Part shown: positions 54,016 to 64,000 of the stretch, piece after piece
Numbering within the stretch: the first letter of the stretch is position 1
How the letters are laid out: each line of letters begins with the position of its first letter
Assembly (NCBI RefSeq): GCF_943734655.1
Contig: NC_071354.1
Location: 229,456,397-229,520,396 of the forward strand
DNA: 64,000 nucleotides
Direction: 5' to 3'
Source: Sabethes cyaneus
Lineage: Eukaryota > Arthropoda > Insecta > Diptera > Culicidae
Notes under the pieces: model-generated
What the model was told of the DNA's origin: nothing
Databases searched by the model: none
The model's input: only the letters and a program-made list of their open reading frames with translations
Position numbers and translations under genes: made by a program

Positions 54016-55250
54016 AAAGTTGCGGTTTTCGGGAAGTTTGAGCAACCTTCAAGATGGCATTTTGATCGACTTGAGCGTGTTTGAGATCAATAATGAAATG
54101 GTAATAGCCGGTGCAAAAAAGTTGAAGCGTTCTTTCTCCGCCGGACCTGACGATATTCCAGCTGTGCTTTTGAGTCGTTGTATCGTGCCATTGGCCACTC
54201 CTCTATGCACTATTTTCAACAAATCGTTTGAACAATGTAAATTCCGAATATTTGGAAGCAGTCGTTTATGTTTCATGTTTATAAAACTGGCGACCGTAGA
54301 AACGTAAGAAACTATCGTGGAATTATTAGCCTATCTGCAGCGTCAAAGCTGTTTGAGATAATCGTGAGTGGAGTGATGTTGTCCCGCACAAAAAAAATTA
54401 TATATCTGCAGCTCAGCATGGTTTCATGCCGGGTCGTTCCGTTTGCACAAACATTATGGAATTTACTTCGACTTGCATCTCGCATATGGAGAACAAGAAG
54501 CAGGTTGATGTAATTTACACAGAGTTGAAAGCAGCTTTTGATCGAATTGATCATGCAATATTATTGCGGAGACTTTTCCGGCTCGGTGCATCTCCACAGA
54601 TGATACAATGGCTGAGCACGTACCTGCGTGGTAGAGTGTTGCGTGTGAAGCTAGGTTCCTAGGTATCCTTTCAATTTACTAGCATTTCTGGAGTTCCGCA
54701 AGGCAGCAATTTGGGCCCGTTGCTTTTCTCGCTGTTTTTCAACAACGTCACCTTCCAGTTGGCTACCGGATGCAGACTTGTGTATGCTGATGACCTTAAA
54801 CTGCTTCTGGCAGATGAAAAAGTTGATGATTGTCGCCGCCTACAAGCTCTACTCGATATTTTTGTTGCTTGGTGCAATCGAAACTGGCTCACAATAAGTG
54901 TTGCTGAACGCGAGGTGATGAGCTTTTATCGCCTAAAAAACCCGATCTTCTTTAGTTACCGAATTGATGGACTTGATTTGCGCAGAGTCAAACATGTTAC
55001 GGACGTTGGCATTTTACTTGATACTAAGCTAACGTTTAACGCACATCGCGAGTAAATTATTTCGAAAGAAACGCGTCAACTCGGATTTATTTCAAAAATC
55101 GGACGGGATTTCAAGCATCCACACTTGCTTAAAATAACTATATTGCGCCCTTGTCCGACCGCTGCTTAAGAACTGCAGTTTAGTATGGTGTCCACAGCAA
55201 CTATCGTGGAACTTGCGCATCGAAAGAGTAACCGCTGTAGACGCTCCTGC
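54016..55250 (+). pseudogene. I/Jockey-like LINE reverse transcriptase, second copy, dead
   Basis: The sequence reads AGAKKLKRSFSAGPDDIPAV (54093-54152), then shifts frame near 54245 to [15 protein letters not shown] and SAASKLFEIIVSGVMLS, shifts again to [11 protein letters not shown], then [20 protein letters not shown], a stop TAG at 54660, [14 protein letters not shown], an intact YADDLK (about 54784), and DVGILLDTKLTFNAHRE with a stop at 55054. It loses homology near 55250. It is the same family as 24476-25703 and keeps the catalytic YADD block that copy lacks. Confidence 0.85.
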
Positions 55251-56540
55251 ATTCAATGTCTAAATTGAACTGTACCCTTCAGAAAGTTGTACCCAGCAGC
55301 CGCCATTACCGCTCGTGGAAAGCTGGATAGGGGATTTGTCGCAAGATGAACATTTGGTACTCCTGGAAGAGTCTCGAAAACCGCAAGATGAAGATTATTA
55401 GGGTAAGTTAAGGGACCGAAACGGTTACATTTTTTCTATACATTTGCCAGTATGCAGTGTCATGTCAGAATCTCAGCCAATACCGTCGCTTCGCATTGTT
55501 TCTGTATTGAGAGAGCCTATCTCTTCATGTTTTGAAACTAGCTGGAATACGTACATGATAATAAGCAAACATTCTTATTTCACTGTGACCAGTCGAAAAA
55601 AGTATCACAGTATAGAAGTGACAGGTATTCGCCGCTTTTTGCAATTTATTTAATAAAAATTATTGAATTTTTACACGGTTTTGTGGTTGATCACTACTTT
55701 AAAGATCTTGTAATCATACATGCAGTAGAGTTCATTTTCAATTTTGGTAACGTTCTTCTTTGAATCCGCATTATTTGGAGAAAAGCTGTAGGTATACGAA
55801 TAAAGCAGCAAACGAGAATACCAAAAACCACTACACCTTTTGTCATGCATGCCGCTAGAATGTTGAAGCGTGTCTCTGCCGCTCCGAAGTGTGTACGACA
55901 CGACGAGCAAGCGATGTTTTCGTTTTTCTGGTATTTCTACTCGGTGCGTGTGTACTAGAAATCTGCCGCATGACTGGTCACAAGAAATAATGCCCAATGT
56001 CTTCAGATATTGGTCACCAACCAGTACATTTTACGTCCCTGAAGTTAACCTATAATGGACCCTTTACCTAGAATGAACCGCGGGTATCGGCGTATACTAG
56101 TTTTAACTCTATATTTCTGACCATATATGACATGAAACAGAAAGTACTAAACAAAACACACATTTTAGTTTTTAAAGTTTTAGTTGCATTTAATTATTAT
56201 TTAAGCGCGCAGGGTGCTATATCTCTACATATTAGCGTTGGTAATAGGAAATGCGTATCAACTTAGGGACTATATTGGCTCGTTTCATTATGCCTGATTT
56301 TTGTTTTCAGTTACTTATTATAGTTCAAGTTGTCACGTAATTTTCGAGTCGTAAATCTCGCATGTGCGTAGTTTTTTTTCGATATTAATTAAATTATGGT
56401 TGTATAGAGCACCAATGGCATTATATTAAATTTATTAATTGCTATTAATAAATTGCTATGCCCTATTGTAAAACCACAAGAGTCCATAAAAGGAAAACGG
56501 GCATTCAAATTTGTTTTGAAAAATATGTAAAATATGCAGA
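55251..56540. other. Intergenic, no feature recognised
   Basis: AT-rich sequence with overlapping short frames. No exon, repeat end or RNA gene identified. Confidence 0.45.
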
Positions 56541-56559
56541 TTTGCAACATAAAGCCATA

Positions 56560-56770
56560 TTTTGACGTAGGACTACGTCTTTCAGGAAGGTAGCTGAAAA
56601 TTTAAAAATGCGAGCGTTACGAAAAGAAAAAATGACTTAAGTCCATTGCCCCAACAGATTGCAAATTCTTCACGGCGAGATGATTAAACCTAGACGAATT
56701 TGATATCTGTATTGGAAAAGTGCGGTACAGCTGTAATGTTCGGTTATAAGGTGATTCGGTTATAAGGGGA
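56560..56770 (+). repeat. Second copy of the GACGTAGGACTACGTC repeat
   Basis: TTTTGACGTAGGACTACGTC at about 56561, AAAAATGCGAGCG near 56606, and one unit of the 93-base repeat (CCCCAACAGATTGCAAATTC, GATTAAACCTAGACGAATTT) ending GTTCGGTTATAAG. It aligns with the 6311-6415 and 6860-6965 parts of the first copy with the middle missing. Confidence 0.65.
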
Positions 56771-56939
56771 TCGACTACACTATGGTGTATATGGTTAAAC
56801 TCAAAACCTACGACCGATAGTGATGTTTCCTTTTAAGCTTCCCGTTCCCGTTTTGTTGGAATTGGTGGAGGTGCCTTATTCAGTTTGTAAAATATTTTTA
56901 TGATTGGTGTTTTCTTGCATTTAGCTACACTTTTGGTTT

Positions 56940-57490
56940 ACAGCGCGTATCAAACGAGTTACGGGCTGTAGAGCGTTGTATCTTATACAACAATTGGAAC
57001 TATGTTCATCCATTTTATTGAATATTTTGTGGAAAGATTTGGATTTGCGAACTTACAAACTTGAACTTGTACGCACATTTAGTGGTAAGACTCAAAACGA
57101 AGCTGTTGTTAAACGAATTTCAAATTTTACTAAAAAATTTTGTGCAGCGCTGAACCTTATTTTTGGTAAAATGAATACGAATTTCAATGTGCCACAATTG
57201 TGTGCACCTGGTATGGAAGAGCTATGTTTTCAACAAGACGGTACAACATGCCACATTGTTCGTGCCACAATTGATTTTATAAAAGAATAATTTCGCGTAA
57301 TGAAATCGTGGATTGGTTTTCAAAATTATGCATTTAAACACCGCACTTTTATTTTACGGCCTATGGGCAATTTGTGGTCTGAATTATTTGGTCTAAACTG
57401 TAACATACGGCCTCCATTGCTACAAAAAGTGATATCCCCCATATGCCGGAGCTCACGCGTTTTGATGATTAGAAAAAAATTAAGGCCTTA
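56940..57490 (+). pseudogene. Tc1/mariner-superfamily transposase remnant
   Basis: The frame from 56976 to 57290 ends with ELCFQQDGTTCHIVRATIDF, the block around the second catalytic Asp of insect IS630-type transposases, and stops two codons later. A second frame (57300-57491) has MGNLWSELFGLNCNIRPPLL, the degraded equivalent of the Trp-rich region that precedes the third acidic residue. No terminal repeats were placed. The element is dead. Confidence 0.65.
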
Positions 57491-58225
57491 GAGTTACTCA
57501 CGCACTCAGTGTATTTAGAATTGAATATATGATGATTTTGGATATAGTATTTGTACGAATTGGTGAATCAAAACTATGAATTAACCCTAGAGCGGGCGCG
57601 CTAATATTACGTAAAAACGCGGTTTCCAAAAATGCGAAAAATCATAGAAATTTTATTTAAATCACGCCACGAAATGTTAGACCCATCGGAAACTGAAGCA
57701 GCCAAACCAGGCTAAATCCGTGGCCAAGGGCTCGGAAGTTTTACGACAAATAAATCCAACGGCCAGTCGTATTACCATGTATGACAAACCAACATAAATT
57801 CGACTATAAAATCATTTCATTCCATTTATTACAATAAGCACAATGAATGGAGAAAACTACGTGAAAGAGTGTCTGTAAAAAGGTTGCTACCTTTGATCAG
57901 ACAGCATAACAATTCTGCCATTTCTTGGTTTTCGGCTTCTTGTCCAGAGATGGCTCAATCACTTTGACTCGATTTTAATTCGTTTGACAGCACCGTCTCA
58001 GCCAAGCAAAATTTGAAAAAGTTATGTACGGAACACTTGTAGAGCTAGCTATTAGCTACAATATTGGCGAACAAAGTTTTGCCGTATATTTTATGTTTAC
58101 CGTGCAACAATGACCACGTCGGAACGGTAGCCAAGTTTTCGTTCCGTGCCTTTGGTCGCCAATCGCAATTTTTTCGAGTGCTGATGTTTTTACATTTGCT
58201 TGATGTGCGGCATGACATACATAAA
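57491..58225. other. Intergenic, no feature recognised
   Basis: Mixed AT-rich sequence between the transposase remnant and the SINE. No exon, repeat end or RNA gene identified. Confidence 0.45.
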
Positions 58226-58378
58226 AGCATAGCCTTGGGCCTTGGGGCCTTTAGACATTATCCTTCTTTATCTACAGACTTTATCCACAGGACAACTACG
58301 TAGCTAGTGCAATGATCATACTTGCTCTAGCAATACCGCCCAGTCGAGATTGAAACATGTGACGACTAGCTTGTTTAT
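58226..58378 (-). mobile_element. tRNA-derived SINE interrupted by a (TA)n array
   Basis: Plus-strand blocks CTTTATCTACAGACTTTATC, CACAGGACAACTACGTAGCT, GCAATACCGCCCAGTCGAGA and TGACGACTAGCTTGTTTATG match the long SINE. The copy stops where the A-box half of the tRNA head would continue, and the (TA)n array begins there. Confidence 0.65.
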
Positions 58379-58814
<436 letters not shown>

Positions 58815-58832
58815 TGGCGCAGTCGGCGCGGA
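58815..58832 (+). promoter_or_regulatory. Primer binding site, tRNA-Ser-like
   Basis: TGGCGCAGTCGGCGCGGA follows the LTR directly. TGG pairs with the tRNA CCA end, and the first twelve bases resemble the tRNA-Ser site known from insect 17.6/297-type elements. The tRNA identity is tentative. Confidence 0.6.
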
Positions 58833-58871
58833 TCTCGAATAGTTTTATCTTCCGCTAAGGTGCGTTCGCGA

Positions 58872-59100
58872 ACGAATATCGCGAATTTGTGAAGAAAAGT
58901 ATTTGAAATCCGTAGGAACCTAGTAAATTGTAACACGAACGAATATCGTGGATTTGTGAAGAAAATAGTTGAAACGAACGAATATCGTGGATTTGTGAAG
59001 AAAATAATTGAAACGAACGAATATCGTGGATTTGTAAAGAGAAAATATTTGAAACGAACGAATATCGTGGATTTGTAAAGAAAATATTAGTGATTTGGTA
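58872..59100 (+). repeat. Tandem repeats in the gypsy-like leader
   Basis: Five imperfect copies of a ~39-41-base unit, CGAACGAATATCGTGGATTT followed by GTGAAGAAAATA, start near 58872, 58937, 58976, 59016 and 59057; the first is more divergent and has an extra 26 bases. They lie between the primer site and gag. The units contain no coding frame of note. Confidence 0.85.
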
Positions 59101-59169
59101 AGGTAAGTGCTAGAATAAGAGATAAATTTAAGTTGTGTAGTGTGACTGTGAATAATAGTGATAATCAAT

Positions 59170-60594
59170 ATGACCAACCAAATATCTTATGCGGATATGC
59201 AACTATTATTGCAAGAACGTGAGGATCAATTAGCTAGGATGGCCCTAGAGGCTCAGGGGGCAGCGCATGCCGTAGAGGCTGCACAAGCCGAAGCGGGAGC
59301 AGCCGCGCAAATCGCCCAGCAGAATGAAGCGAGAATTTCTGCTCTCGAAAGAGAACTGCAAGAGGCCGTTAGAACCGTTCAAGAAGCAACCTCTCGAAGA
59401 GGGAATAACGAAGCTGACAATGTGTTGAAAAGCTTACAAACTCCCAATATCATCAGGGATTTGCCATGTTTCGACGGCAATCCTATTAAACTGCACCAAT
59501 TTTTGAGAGCCATAGATAACATTATGCCAATTATCGAAACGGCTCGGGGAACTCCTATGTACAACGTGTGGATTCAATCAATTAGATCCAAAATCATTGG
59601 AGACGCGGATACTGTACTGGAATTATACGGTACAGATCTCGTCTGGCGGGATATAAAAGTAAATCTTATTACGCACTATAACGATAAGAGAGACGAAGTC
59701 TCTCTGACTAGAGATCTCTTTAAATTACAACAAATGGGAACGGTAGAAGAATATTACGGTAAAGTTTCCTACATAATCTCACTGATGTTAAATCAGTTAA
59801 ATTTAAATGAAACCAACGCTGCGGTAAAATCAGCAAAACAAAAATTTTATCAATTAATTGGGCTGAAAGTGTTCGTAGCTGGGTTAAAGGATCCACTAGG
59901 ACCTATCATTCGTGCGCAAGCTCCAGAAACACTTAGGGAAGCCCTAAGATTGTGTTTGGAAGAGAGCAACTACAGCTACGTAAAAAACCCGTTTAAAGTC
60001 CAAGCACCCATTATTCCGCCAAAATTTCCACAACCACCACCCATGCTGAGATTTCCAATACAACCACCAATATTCAAATTCCCACAACAGCAACCCCCAT
60101 TCAAACCAGTCAACCCTAAACCGCCGCAAAACCAATTTTACCAACAGAATAGACCAAATCCTTTCAAAATGTTACCACATTCCCATCCTTACAACCCACC
60201 TAGACAACAAAATTTTCCGCCACCACAAAACGCTTTCATGCCTAGATTCCCTACTCAACCGAAACCAACACCCATGGAAGTGGATCCTTCCATAAGATCC
60301 AGACAGATCAATTATATGAACAGACCGCATTTCCATCTAGAACATGATTATCACGATTACGATAATTATTATGAACAATACACACCAGATTACAATTATT
60401 ACCATTATCCAGATTATTATGAACAAAATTATGGTGAACAAGAAACAATGCAAGCACCGGATCACTTTTCAAATTCGCACTCTATAGAAACGGAGCATGA
60501 ACAACCAGACAACAATAAAACAGATAACACAGATCAACAACAGGTTGATGATTTAAATTTTCACATGGTAATTCATCATCACGCAACGACGTGA
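59170..60594 (+). CDS. gypsy-like gag polyprotein
   Basis: It would form the capsid of the retrotransposon particle. From ATG 59170 it has 474 residues. Residues about 10-80 are a predicted coiled coil rich in Ala, Glu and Gln (QEREDQLARMALEAQGAAH). The middle (about 85-280) has the capsid-like FDGNPIKLHQFLRAIDN and LFKLQQMGTVEEYYGKVS. The tail is Pro/Gln/Phe-rich, then Tyr/His/Asp-rich. No CCHC zinc knuckle is seen, which is known in some insect gypsy-group gags. The TTG/GTG-extended start at 59158 is ignored in favour of ATG. The last 43 bases overlap pol in the -1 frame. Confidence 0.88.
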   Translation: MTNQISYADMQLLLQEREDQLARMALEAQGAAHAVEAAQAEAGAAAQIAQQNEARISALERELQEAVRTVQEATSRRGNNEADNVLKSLQTPNIIRDLPCFDGNPIKLHQFLRAIDNIMPIIETARGTPMYNVWIQSIRSKIIGDADTVLELYGTDLVWRDIKVNLITHYNDKRDEVSLTRDLFKLQQMGTVEEYYGKVSYIISLMLNQLNLNETNAAVKSAKQKFYQLIGLKVFVAGLKDPLGPIIRAQAPETLREALRLCLEESNYSYVKNPFKVQAPIIPPKFPQPPPMLRFPIQPPIFKFPQQQPPFKPVNPKPPQNQFYQQNRPNPFKMLPHSHPYNPPRQQNFPPPQNAFMPRFPTQPKPTPMEVDPSIRSRQINYMNRPHFHLEHDYHDYDNYYEQYTPDYNYYHYPDYYEQNYGEQETMQAPDHFSNSHSIETEHEQPDNNKTDNTDQQQVDDLNFHMVIHHHATT

Positions 60595-61568
60595 ATAATT
60601 TTATTCCCTATATCGTAGTGCATACTAGTAAAGGGGACTTAAAATTTTTGATCGATTCTGGAAGTAACCGAAACTATCTATCCCCGAAACACGTGAATTT
60701 ACAAAACTGCAGGTATACAAACCCAACTACCGTTCGAAATGTTAAAGGATTACATACGGTGAACCAATTCGTAGAACTAAACCCATTTCTAGAAATTCCT
60801 GATACGCAAAAACAAATTTTTCTTATTTTCGATTTCCACTCGTTTTTTGATGGTCTGATAGGGTACGAAACTTTAAAGAACCTGAATGCAGACATCATCA
60901 CCTCAACGAATGAACTAAAATTTCCAAAGGGTAGAATCACAATGAAACGAAAATACCCTGATGTAATGTCAATCTACTTGAATTCTCATGAGTCAAAGAT
61001 TGCGAATATTCCTGCGAACGTAAATGGCGACTTTTTGGTAGAAAACGATTTAGAAATTAACCCTAATATAATTCTGCACTCCGGATTATATAAAGCAGAA
61101 AACGGGATTACGAAAATATTAATCACAAATTATTCTCTAGAATCCCGCAAGGTTGAGTTGAACACTAGCTTTTTGAAACTCGAAATAAACAATTTTGAAA
61201 CAGGAATCCCGGAGGATGAGCCATGCATGAAAGAATCTCTGCGAAAACAAATTAGAACCGACCATCTCAATGATGATGAAAGAAAAAAATTATTAAATCT
61301 TATTTCTCGGTACGAAGATATCTTTTTCATCGAGGGCACACAACTTTCGTTCACAAGTGCTATTAAACACAGCATCAGAACAAAAGATGAGATGCCTATA
61401 CATGTTAAATCGTATAGATATCCATTTTGCCATAGAGATGAAATTAAACAGCAAATCTCTAAGCTTTTGGATCAAAGAATTATTCGGCCTTCAAGCAGTC
61501 CATGGACTTCCCCTGTTTGGATAGTTCCAAAAAAATGGATGCTTCCGGCAAAAAGAAATGGCGGTTAG
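60552..61568 (+). CDS. gypsy-like pol, part 1: protease and start of reverse transcriptase
   Basis: The frame is open from 60552 after a TGA at 60549-60551, in the -1 frame relative to gag, so it is probably made by ribosomal frameshifting. The aspartic protease site reads LKFLIDSGSNRNYL (about 60640-60680). The N-terminal reverse transcriptase region follows, with IKHSIRTKDEMPIHVKSYRY and RIIRPSSSPWTSPVWIVPKK. The frame then ends at TAG 61566-61568 because of the one-base shift just upstream. Confidence 0.85.
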   Translation, partial: FKFSHGNSSSRNDVNNFIPYIVVHTSKGDLKFLIDSGSNRNYLSPKHVNLQNCRYTNPTTVRNVKGLHTVNQFVELNPFLEIPDTQKQIFLIFDFHSFFDGLIGYETLKNLNADIITSTNELKFPKGRITMKRKYPDVMSIYLNSHESKIANIPANVNGDFLVENDLEINPNIILHSGLYKAENGITKILITNYSLESRKVELNTSFLKLEINNFETGIPEDEPCMKESLRKQIRTDHLNDDERKKLLNLISRYEDIFFIEGTQLSFTSAIKHSIRTKDEMPIHVKSYRYPFCHRDEIKQQISKLLDQRIIRPSSSPWTSPVWIVPKKWMLPAKRNGG

Positions 61569-64000
61569 TCATCGACTACCGCAAATTAAATGAAAAAACG
61601 ATCGATGATCGTTATCCTATACCAAATATCACAGATATTTTGGATAAATTAGGACGATGCATGTATTTCACGACTTTAGATCTCGCATCTGGATTTCACC
61701 AGGTCGAGGTAGACGAAAGGGACATTCAAAAAACAGCTTTTAGTGTCGAAAATGGACACTATGAGTTCCTTAGAATGCCTTTCGGGTTGAAGAACGCACC
61801 GTCAACGTTTCAACGTGTGATGGACAACGTTCTTCGTGAACACATTGGTGTCATCTGCTTGGTATACATGGATGACATCATTGTTTTTTCAACTAGCCTT
61901 ACAGAGCATGTTGATAATCTTGCAAAAATTTTCCGGACTTTGCAAGAGCACAATTTGAAAGTACAATTGGACAAGAGCGAATTCTTGCAAAGGGAAGTCG
62001 CTTTCTTAGGCCATATTGTCACTCCAGAGGGCGTTAAGCCTAATCCGGACAAAATTGCAATCATTGAAAACTGGCCTATCCCTGTAAATGAAAAAGAATT
62101 ACGCGGATTCCTTGGAATCCTCGGATACTACAGGAAATTTATAAAAGATTTTGCTAAGATAGCAAAACCTTTGACAAATGCATTAAGAAAAGGAGAGGAA
62201 ATTTCCCATTGTAAAGAATTTGTAGATGCTTTTGAAAAGTGCCGAAACATTCTAACTGGGAGTAACATTCTACAGTATCCCGACTTCAGCAAACAATTTA
62301 TTCTAACTACAGACGCCTCAAATTTTGCAATTGGCGCTGTATTATCACAAGGCTGTATAGGAAGCGATAAGCCAATAGCCTTCGCTTCTAGAACATTGAA
62401 CAAAAGTGAAGAGAAATACTCCGCAATCGAAAAGGAGTTATTAGCAGTAGTATGGGCCTGCAAATATTTCCGCCCATATCTCTACGGAAGGAAATTTGTT
62501 CTATACACAGACCATAAACCTTTGACGTATGGTCTCAATTTAAAAGACACCAATAACAGATTGGTCCACTGGCGTCTTTCCCTTAGTGAATTCGATTATG
62601 AAATTCGCTATCGGCCAGGCAAACAAAATATTGTTGCCGATGGCCTCTCTCGAGTTCGAAACGAACTTAATATTAACGAAAATGAGGACGTGTCGTCTGA
62701 TGATGCTACCGTGCACTCGGCAGACACTGACGACTCAGAATTCATAAGTTGCACTGAGAAACCGCTGAACAGTTTCAGTAACCAAATAATATTGAAAATA
62801 GGTCCAGATGAACCAGATAACTATGACCAAATTTTTCCGAGAGTATATCGAAGAACGATTACAAGACTCGTCTTCGGTGTACCCGCAATTTTCAAAATGT
62901 TTAAAGACTTTATGGATTTGAGAAGAGCGAATTGTATTTATTGTCCAGAAAGTCTCATGAATTTAATCCAAACAGTTTATAAAAACCATTTCAGTAGAAC
63001 GAAACCGTTTAAAATTTACTTAACGCAAAAATTAATGATCGATCTAAGAACCTTGGAGGAACAAAACATTATCATTGAACAGACACACGATCGCTCGCAT
63101 AGAGGTATATGGGAGAATCTCCAACAAATCTCTAAAAGATTTTACTTTCCTAAGATGAAAGCAAAAATTAGAGATCATATTAAGTTCTGTGAAACCTGTC
63201 ACAAGAACAAATATGAACGTCATCCCTTTAAACTTAAGCTAGGTTCTACCCCTAATCCTAATAGACCTCTAGATATCGTACATATTGATATTTTTACCGC
63301 GCAACAAATATACTTCCTTTCAGCAGTCGATAAGTTTTCCCGCTTTGGATCATTGACACATATTAAATCAAGAAGCATAGTAGACGTCAGAAAAGGACTG
63401 ACAAAATTCATAAAAACGTATGGAACACCGAAGAAAATAATATGTGACAATGAACCGTCTTTGCGATCAGTAGAAGTACGAGGACTCCTACATGATCTAG
63501 ATATAGAAATCTATTATACACCTCCTAACCATAGTGAAAGTAATGGTACCGTCGAAAGGTTTCACTCTACCGTAACCGAGATCTTTCGATGCACCAAACC
63601 AAACTATGAAGATCTAAGTACGAAGGAAATCTTTTATATTGCTTGCACACAATACAATAACACCATCCATTCCGCAATCAAGATTAAACCAAGAGAAGCC
63701 TTCTTTGGATTGAAAGACAATCAAGAAAGGTCTCTCGATATGGAATTAATGATCCAAAACAGAAACAAAGTATATGATGAAATTATTTTAGCACATGAAA
63801 AGTCAAAAAAACAGAACCTTGACTATCACAACAAACACAGAGAAATCGAACCAGACTTCGAGCCGAACAAAATCGCATATAACAAAGTGCAAGGAATAAA
63901 AAAGAAGACCAAGCCACAGTGTTCACCGATCAGAGTGGTCGAGGACAAAGGCAGAACCTTTGAAGACGACTCTGGCCGGGAGATACACAAAGAGAATGTG
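61535..64000 (+). CDS. gypsy-like pol, part 2: reverse transcriptase, RNase H, integrase
   Basis: This frame continues pol in the next register and stays open to the window end. Reverse transcriptase motifs are LVIDYRKLN (61570s), TLDLASGFHQVEV (61675), FGLKNAPSTFQR (61785) and YMDD (61865-61876). RNase H motifs are TTDASNFAIGAVLSQ (62308), AIEKELLAVVWA (62424) and TDHKPLTYG (62508). The integrase has an HHCC zinc finger (HDRSH...CETC, 63085-63200), a first Asp in VHIDIF (63280), a second in ICDNEPS (63440) and Glu in NGTVERFH (63543), the D,D-35-E pattern. The protein is cut by the window edge. It is only separated from part 1 by one missing base in an A-run. Confidence 0.88.
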   Translation, partial: MDASGKKKWRLVIDYRKLNEKTIDDRYPIPNITDILDKLGRCMYFTTLDLASGFHQVEVDERDIQKTAFSVENGHYEFLRMPFGLKNAPSTFQRVMDNVLREHIGVICLVYMDDIIVFSTSLTEHVDNLAKIFRTLQEHNLKVQLDKSEFLQREVAFLGHIVTPEGVKPNPDKIAIIENWPIPVNEKELRGFLGILGYYRKFIKDFAKIAKPLTNALRKGEEISHCKEFVDAFEKCRNILTGSNILQYPDFSKQFILTTDASNFAIGAVLSQGCIGSDKPIAFASRTLNKSEEKYSAIEKELLAVVWACKYFRPYLYGRKFVLYTDHKPLTYGLNLKDTNNRLVHWRLSLSEFDYEIRYRPGKQNIVADGLSRVRNELNINENEDVSSDDATVHSADTDDSEFISCTEKPLNSFSNQIILKIGPDEPDNYDQIFPRVYRRTITRLVFGVPAIFKMFKDFMDLRRANCIYCPESLMNLIQTVYKNHFSRTKPFKIYLTQKLMIDLRTLEEQNIIIEQTHDRSHRGIWENLQQISKRFYFPKMKAKIRDHIKFCETCHKNKYERHPFKLKLGSTPNPNRPLDIVHIDIFTAQQIYFLSAVDKFSRFGSLTHIKSRSIVDVRKGLTKFIKTYGTPKKIICDNEPSLRSVEVRGLLHDLDIEIYYTPPNHSESNGTVERFHSTVTEIFRCTKPNYEDLSTKEIFYIACTQYNNTIHSAIKIKPREAFFGLKDNQERSLDMELMIQNRNKVYDEIILAHEKSKKQNLDYHNKHREIEPDFEPNKIAYNKVQGIKKKTKPQCSPIRVVEDKGRTFEDDSGREIHKENV

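Overview
The window looks like nuclear DNA of a dipteran, most likely a mosquito (Culicidae; the species cannot be told from sequence alone). It has genes split by GT-AG introns, one intron of about 21 kb, AT-rich non-coding DNA, long microsatellites, and interspersed repeats whose end motifs I associate with culicine mosquitoes. There are no bacterial operons, no CRISPR array and no recognisable functional tRNA or rRNA gene. Only two host genes can be read with confidence.

The first is prickle (pk), + strand. It has seven coding exons at 10896-11553, 32457-32570, 32906-33034, 33107-33310, 33375-33472, 33531-34564 and 35360-35949. They encode a PET domain, three LIM domains and a low-complexity tail that ends in the prenylation box CIIS. 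All exon junctions keep the reading frame. Exon 1 starts with a splice acceptor and is open to its left edge, so upstream isoform-specific exons probably lie outside or are unrecognised in the first 10.9 kb. The last coding exon has a strong splice donor 29 nt after the stop codon and there is a strong acceptor at 36511, so the 3' UTR appears to be spliced.

The second is Gadd45, - strand, with two coding exons at 48985-48710 and 48619-48422. It has a TATA box and an initiator at the expected 30-nt spacing near 49297 and 49267.

The rest is mostly repeats. Bases 1-10.9 kb hold minisatellites, two SINE copies, a foldback MITE and a GGAA tract. The first prickle intron (11.6-32.4 kb) holds a higher-order tandem repeat, a 2.6-kb pyrimidine-to-purine switch region, a SINE, a nested pile of RTE-like LINE, MITE and Jockey/I-like LINE, another LINE and a dead Tc1/mariner-type transposase. 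From 38 to 47 kb come an RTE-like LINE, a SINE, two copies of a mosquito-type repeat with (TG)n and (TGTA)n arrays, a pogo-type MITE and a palindromic MITE. From 52 to 57.5 kb come further copies of the MITE and LINE families and a second transposase remnant. The right end (58.5-64.0 kb) is a nearly complete Ty3/gypsy LTR retrotransposon inserted in a (TA)n array that itself interrupts a SINE. It has a 5' LTR, primer site, repeated leader, gag, and a pol with a one-base frameshift, and it runs off the window.

The parts bear on each other mainly by nesting: successive insertions have expanded the first prickle intron and the intergenic DNA while the prickle and Gadd45 reading frames remain intact.
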